Below, in pieces: positions 8,047-10,823 of a DNA stretch of 10,823 bases. A model generated the notes under the pieces. That model searched no databases, was not told the DNA's origin, and saw nothing but the letters and a program-made list of their open reading frames with translations. The position numbers and the translations under genes were made by a program. The DNA is from DASPKX01 sp035627835 (GTDB lineage Bacteria > Verrucomicrobiota > Verrucomicrobiia > Limisphaerales > SXQI01). The stretch is taken from contig DASPKX010000144.1 of NCBI GenBank assembly GCA_035627835.1, positions 1-10,823 of the forward strand, read 5' to 3'. Each line of letters starts with the position of its first letter. The stretch's first letter is position 1.

Positions 8047-9400
8047 AAGCATCCTCGTCATTGACGACGACCACGCCTATCGCGGAGCGCTCACCGAACT
8101 TCTCAAAGCAGGTGGGTGGAGCGTTCTTGAGGCTGAGGATGGCGAAACCGGCCTCCGCCTTGCTCGTGAAACGCGCCCCCGGATCGTTCTCTGCGATCTG
8201 CTTATGCCACGCTGCAATGGCTTTCAAGTCTGCCGCGCTTTAAAGGCTCCAACATCTTCGGGGCCGCGCACCCGTGTTGTTGTCACCACCGGCAGCGCCT
8301 ACTCCACAGATCGCTTGAATGCCCTGGAAGCTGGCGCGGATGAGTATCTCACAAAACCTGTTAAGCCCGACGCTTTGTTCACCCTTCTGGAGCGTCTGCT
8401 CGGCGCAGATGACATTCTTCGCTTGCAGGCGGATGATCCAAAGCCGCAAGACCCCCTCACACGAGTCCGTTTCTGGGGAGTTCGTGGCTCGATTCCGACT
8501 CCTGGGCCAGACACCGTTTTCTATGGGGGCAACACTTCCTGCGTGGAAGTCCGCGCCGAAGGGGAGATTATCATCCTCGACGCCGGCACAGGCATTAGAC
8601 CCTTGGGTCTCGCGTTGGCTAAAGAGTTCAAGGATCGCCCCATGCGCATCAGCCTGCTGATATCGCACACCCACTGGGATCACATCCAGGGGTTCCCATT
8701 CTTCGGTCCCGCCTACGATCCGAAGAATGAAATTCGCGTTCTGGCCTATGAAGGCGCCCAAAAAACCTTGCAGCAGACCCTCGCCAGCCAAATGGAGAGC
8801 GCTTACTTCCCAATCAGCATGCAGGAGATGCCCGGGCACATCGTGGCGCAGGATCTAAAGGATCCAGAATTCAAGATCGGCAAAGTGCGTGTAGAGACTG
8901 CCTTCCTGAATCATCCGGGTGTTTGCGTTGGTTACCGTTTGCAGACCCGTCACGGAGTGGTCGCTTACCTTCCCGACAATGAACTTTTCCAGCGCCTCCA
9001 CTCGCATCAAAAAGCCCACGCGGAAGGTGGCCGCGACGGATTGAGCTTCGCCCGCAAGCAGGATGAGAAAACCATCTCTTTTCTCCGTGATGCTGACATT
9101 GCGATCATGGACGCTCAATACGACGCCGCTGAATATTCGCGCCACGTTGGGTGGGGGCACAGCTGTGTCGATGACGCAGTCGAGATCGCATTGCAAGCAG
9201 GCGTAAAGCATCTGTTTTTGTTTCACCATGACCCGACCCATTCTGATGAAAAAATCGCGAGCATGGTCGCCGGCGCTCGGGAATTGGTCGCTGAACGCGG
9301 CGGAACGATGACGGTTGAAGCGGCTCGTGAAAGCCTCGAAATTACCCTTGGCGCCGCGGCCCCCGTGGCCCGGCCAATCACTGAACTCGTCGGGAAGTAA
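8042..9400 (+). CDS. Response-regulator receiver fused to MBL-fold metallo-hydrolase
   Basis: The 452-residue protein has two domains. Residues 1-120 form a CheY-like receiver: acidic pair D8/D9 in ILVIDDDH, phospho-acceptor D52 in LCDLLMP, T83 in VVTTGS and K105 in LTKPVKP. After a short linker (about 122-138) comes a metallo-beta-lactamase-fold hydrolase of the Lactamase_B_2/RNase Z-like type: WGVRGSIPTPG, YGGNTSC, DAGTGIRPLG, metal motif HTHWDH (209-214), H291, D312 and HHDPTHSD near 395-402. GWGHSC at 370-375 is a conserved loop of this subfamily. There is no DNA-binding or GGDEF output, so phosphorylation probably controls a hydrolase directly (inference). The substrate is unknown: phosphodiester or cyclic-nucleotide hydrolysis is conceivable but not shown. 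No histidine kinase is adjacent. ATG 8042 is chosen because MKSILVIDDD is the exact receiver start; it has no Shine-Dalgarno. Predicted cytoplasmic. Confidence 0.9.
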   Translation: MKSILVIDDDHAYRGALTELLKAGGWSVLEAEDGETGLRLARETRPRIVLCDLLMPRCNGFQVCRALKAPTSSGPRTRVVVTTGSAYSTDRLNALEAGADEYLTKPVKPDALFTLLERLLGADDILRLQADDPKPQDPLTRVRFWGVRGSIPTPGPDTVFYGGNTSCVEVRAEGEIIILDAGTGIRPLGLALAKEFKDRPMRISLLISHTHWDHIQGFPFFGPAYDPKNEIRVLAYEGAQKTLQQTLASQMESAYFPISMQEMPGHIVAQDLKDPEFKIGKVRVETAFLNHPGVCVGYRLQTRHGVVAYLPDNELFQRLHSHQKAHAEGGRDGLSFARKQDEKTISFLRDADIAIMDAQYDAAEYSRHVGWGHSCVDDAVEIALQAGVKHLFLFHHDPTHSDEKIASMVAGARELVAERGGTMTVEAARESLEITLGAAAPVARPITELVGK

Positions 9401-9460
9401 TCTGCCCTTCTTTTCTGGCTTGCCGCTCCGCTTCGTTGCCGCGCACCTTTGACCCGTCAC

Positions 9461-10339
9461 ATGGGAACGCATAGAATTGGCATCATCGGCGGGAGCGGCC
9501 TCTACAACATCGAAGGCTTCGAAAACCAAAAGTGGGTCACGGTCCGCACCCCATTTGGCTCACCATCGGATCAATTTCTGACGGGCGTCTTGAATGGGCG
9601 CGAAGTCGTGTTTCTCCCTCGCCACGCCCGCGGTCATCGCATCCTCCCGAGCGAGCTGAACCATCGGGCAAATATATGGGCCATGAAAAAGCTCGGTGTC
9701 GAATGGATCATCAGTGTCAGCGCGGTTGGATCTCTCCAGGCAAAATACAAGCCGTGCGACATCGTGGTTATTGATCAATTCTTTGACCGCACCAAACGTT
9801 CGGTGGACCAGTCATTTTTCGGGAATGGAATCGTCGCGCATATCGCGTTTGCCGACCCAATTTCCGCTGAGCTGCGCCAGATCCTCGTTGAAAGCGCTAA
9901 GGCCTTAAAGGCCCGTGTTCACAGCGGCGGCGTTTACGTGAACATGGAAGGCCCTGCCTTCAGCACACGCGCAGAATCCAAAGCCAATCACAGCAATGGT
10001 TTTGACGTCATTGGCATGACCAACCTGGGGGAAGCCAAGTGCGCCCGTGAAGCGGAAATCGCTTACGCCACGCTGGCCATGGTGACCGATTACGACGCAT
10101 GGAAAGAAGATGAGGAGCATGTCACTCTCGACATCGTGCTGGATAACCTTCGCCGCAACGCCGAGCAGGCCAAGCAGATCGTCGCCCGAAGCATCATGCG
10201 GATTCCGACGACACCGAGCTGGCCTGCCCATGAGGCTCTGAAAACAGCCATTATGACCGACCCAAAACTCTGGCCCGTGAAAACGAAGGTCAACCTTAAG
10301 CCCATTCTGGCCAAGTACCTCGCACCGGAGAAAGGTTGA
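9461..10339 (+). CDS. mtnP: S-methyl-5'-thioadenosine phosphorylase
   Basis: Phosphorolyses methylthioadenosine, the by-product of polyamine synthesis and related reactions, to adenine and 5-methylthioribose-1-phosphate in the methionine salvage pathway; cytoplasmic, usually trimeric. The ATG at 9461 gives 292 residues and places GIIGGSGLY right after the start, as in the family; an in-frame TTG at 9449 would add four residues and is less likely. Phosphate-site motifs are GGSG (10-13), R54/H55 in PRHARGH, and SAVGSL. The ribose site is NMEGPAFSTRAES (161-173) with M186/T187. The D210/D212 pair in TDYDAWKE is the adenine-recognising pair of MTA phosphorylase, favouring it over guanosine/inosine phosphorylase. 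A 5'-methylthioinosine phosphorylase is the nearest alternative. It lies 60 bp after the previous gene, with no Shine-Dalgarno and no other salvage gene (such as mtnA) visible. Confidence 0.92.
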   Translation: MGTHRIGIIGGSGLYNIEGFENQKWVTVRTPFGSPSDQFLTGVLNGREVVFLPRHARGHRILPSELNHRANIWAMKKLGVEWIISVSAVGSLQAKYKPCDIVVIDQFFDRTKRSVDQSFFGNGIVAHIAFADPISAELRQILVESAKALKARVHSGGVYVNMEGPAFSTRAESKANHSNGFDVIGMTNLGEAKCAREAEIAYATLAMVTDYDAWKEDEEHVTLDIVLDNLRRNAEQAKQIVARSIMRIPTTPSWPAHEALKTAIMTDPKLWPVKTKVNLKPILAKYLAPEKG

Positions 10340-10377
10340 CCCGCGAGCGCCGCAGCTTTTCAATGTCCGCACATCCT

Positions 10378-10823
10378 ATGAAGCTATTTAAGTCATTCGC
10401 GCTCGCTCTTGCGCTGCTCACGGCAGTCTGCGCCAGCGCCCAATCCGACAAACCGCTCAAGATCGGCGTTCAGACATGGACCTTGCGCAACCTCGATTTC
10501 AATCAAGTCCTTGAGTTCGCAGCCAAGCACAAACTCAAATACCTTCAACTCATCGGCAAACACATTGACCCGATGAAAGCCACCCCCGAGGAGATTAAGG
10601 AGAAAAAAGCCATCTTCGAGAAGCATGGCCTCGTTCCTTACACCTTCGGCGTCGCCGCGACCTTCCCCGAAAAAGAGCAGAATCGTAAGCTGTTCGAGTT
10701 CGCCAAAGCGATGGGAATCAAGCTGATCATTGTTGAGCCAAACGACTTCAAAATCCTGGATCACCTGGAAGCCCTCGCGAAGGAATATGACGTTCGCGTG
10801 GCCATTCACAACCACGGCATCAA
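10378..10823 (+). CDS. Exported sugar phosphate isomerase/epimerase-like TIM-barrel protein, 3' partial
   Basis: Only the first 148 codons are present; the gene continues past the right edge. The ATG at 10378 is chosen because it begins a clean signal peptide: K2/K5, hydrophobic core 7-17, and ASA-Q cleavage after residue 21. An in-frame ATG at 10363 would add five residues. The cysteine at 18 is not in a proper lipobox (valine precedes it), so lipoprotein export is unlikely. The mature part begins KIGVQTWTLRN, the first strand of the xylose-isomerase-like (AP endonuclease 2 family) barrel, followed by LKYLQLIGKHID, GLVPYTFGV, GIKLIIVEP and VAIHNHG (141-147); the histidines of the last match the metal/substrate region of the family. 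The exact reaction cannot be told from this fragment; sugar or inositol-derivative epimerisation, isomerisation or dehydration are possible. It begins 38 bp after mtnP, with no Shine-Dalgarno. Confidence 0.85.
   Translation, partial: MKLFKSFALALALLTAVCASAQSDKPLKIGVQTWTLRNLDFNQVLEFAAKHKLKYLQLIGKHIDPMKATPEEIKEKKAIFEKHGLVPYTFGVAATFPEKEQNRKLFEFAKAMGIKLIIVEPNDFKILDHLEALAKEYDVRVAIHNHGI

Noticed and set aside
9449..9460. TTG start for mtnP at 9449
   Set aside because: The ATG at 9461 sits at the expected distance from GIIGGSG, and neither has a ribosome site, so the common codon is preferred.
8855..9529. Minus-strand frame of 224 codons across the receiver-MBL 3' end and mtnP 5' end
   Set aside because: Overlaps two well-supported genes and has no recognisable motif.
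10378..10443. Lipoprotein reading of the isomerase N-terminus (Cys18)
   Set aside because: Valine precedes the cysteine, unlike a lipobox, while ASA-Q gives a standard signal peptidase I site.

Overview
All genes in this window read rightward on the + strand. They are tightly packed, and the largest gap without a gene is 141 bp. The DNA is moderately GC-rich. There are seven protein genes, the first cut by the left edge and the last by the right edge. I see no RNA genes, insertion sequences, CRISPR arrays, prophage or convincing intrinsic terminators. The source is probably a free-living Gram-negative bacterium. A Verrucomicrobiota/PVC-type organism is a plausible guess, because of the exported xylose-isomerase-like protein, the near absence of Shine-Dalgarno sites and the receiver-MBL fusion. 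This placement is inference, not proof.

Region 1 (1-6165) is a trehalose/maltodextrin operon: malQ (GH77 4-alpha-glucanotransferase, 5' end missing), treZ (maltooligosyltrehalose trehalohydrolase) and treY (maltooligosyltrehalose synthase). malQ and treZ overlap in an ATGA. treY follows treZ by 11 bp and has the only strong ribosome-binding site in the window. TreY turns the reducing end of an alpha-1,4-glucan into a trehalosyl end, TreZ releases trehalose, and MalQ can rebuild long chains from the short leftovers. Together they make trehalose from glycogen or maltodextrin without sugar nucleotides. No treX/glgX debranching gene is visible; it could lie upstream.

Region 2 (6197-7900) is an exported gamma-glutamyltransferase. 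The autoprocessing threonine and most active-site motifs are intact. Two positions that flank the donor pocket in the E. coli enzyme (Asn411 and the lid residue Tyr444) appear as Glu and Asn here.

Region 3 (8042-9400) is a single protein joining a phosphorylatable receiver domain to a metallo-beta-lactamase-fold hydrolase, with no histidine kinase nearby. A 141-bp gap precedes it, containing an imperfect 17-bp direct repeat whose second copy covers the start codon.

Region 4 (9461-10823) holds a methylthioadenosine phosphorylase (mtnP, methionine/purine salvage) and the first 148 codons of a signal-peptide-bearing sugar-phosphate isomerase/epimerase-like TIM barrel. Genes after treY seem to be an ordinary housekeeping mixture, not one pathway. 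I found no clear new multi-gene system. The points most worth checking are the gamma-glutamyltransferase pocket and the receiver-MBL fusion.
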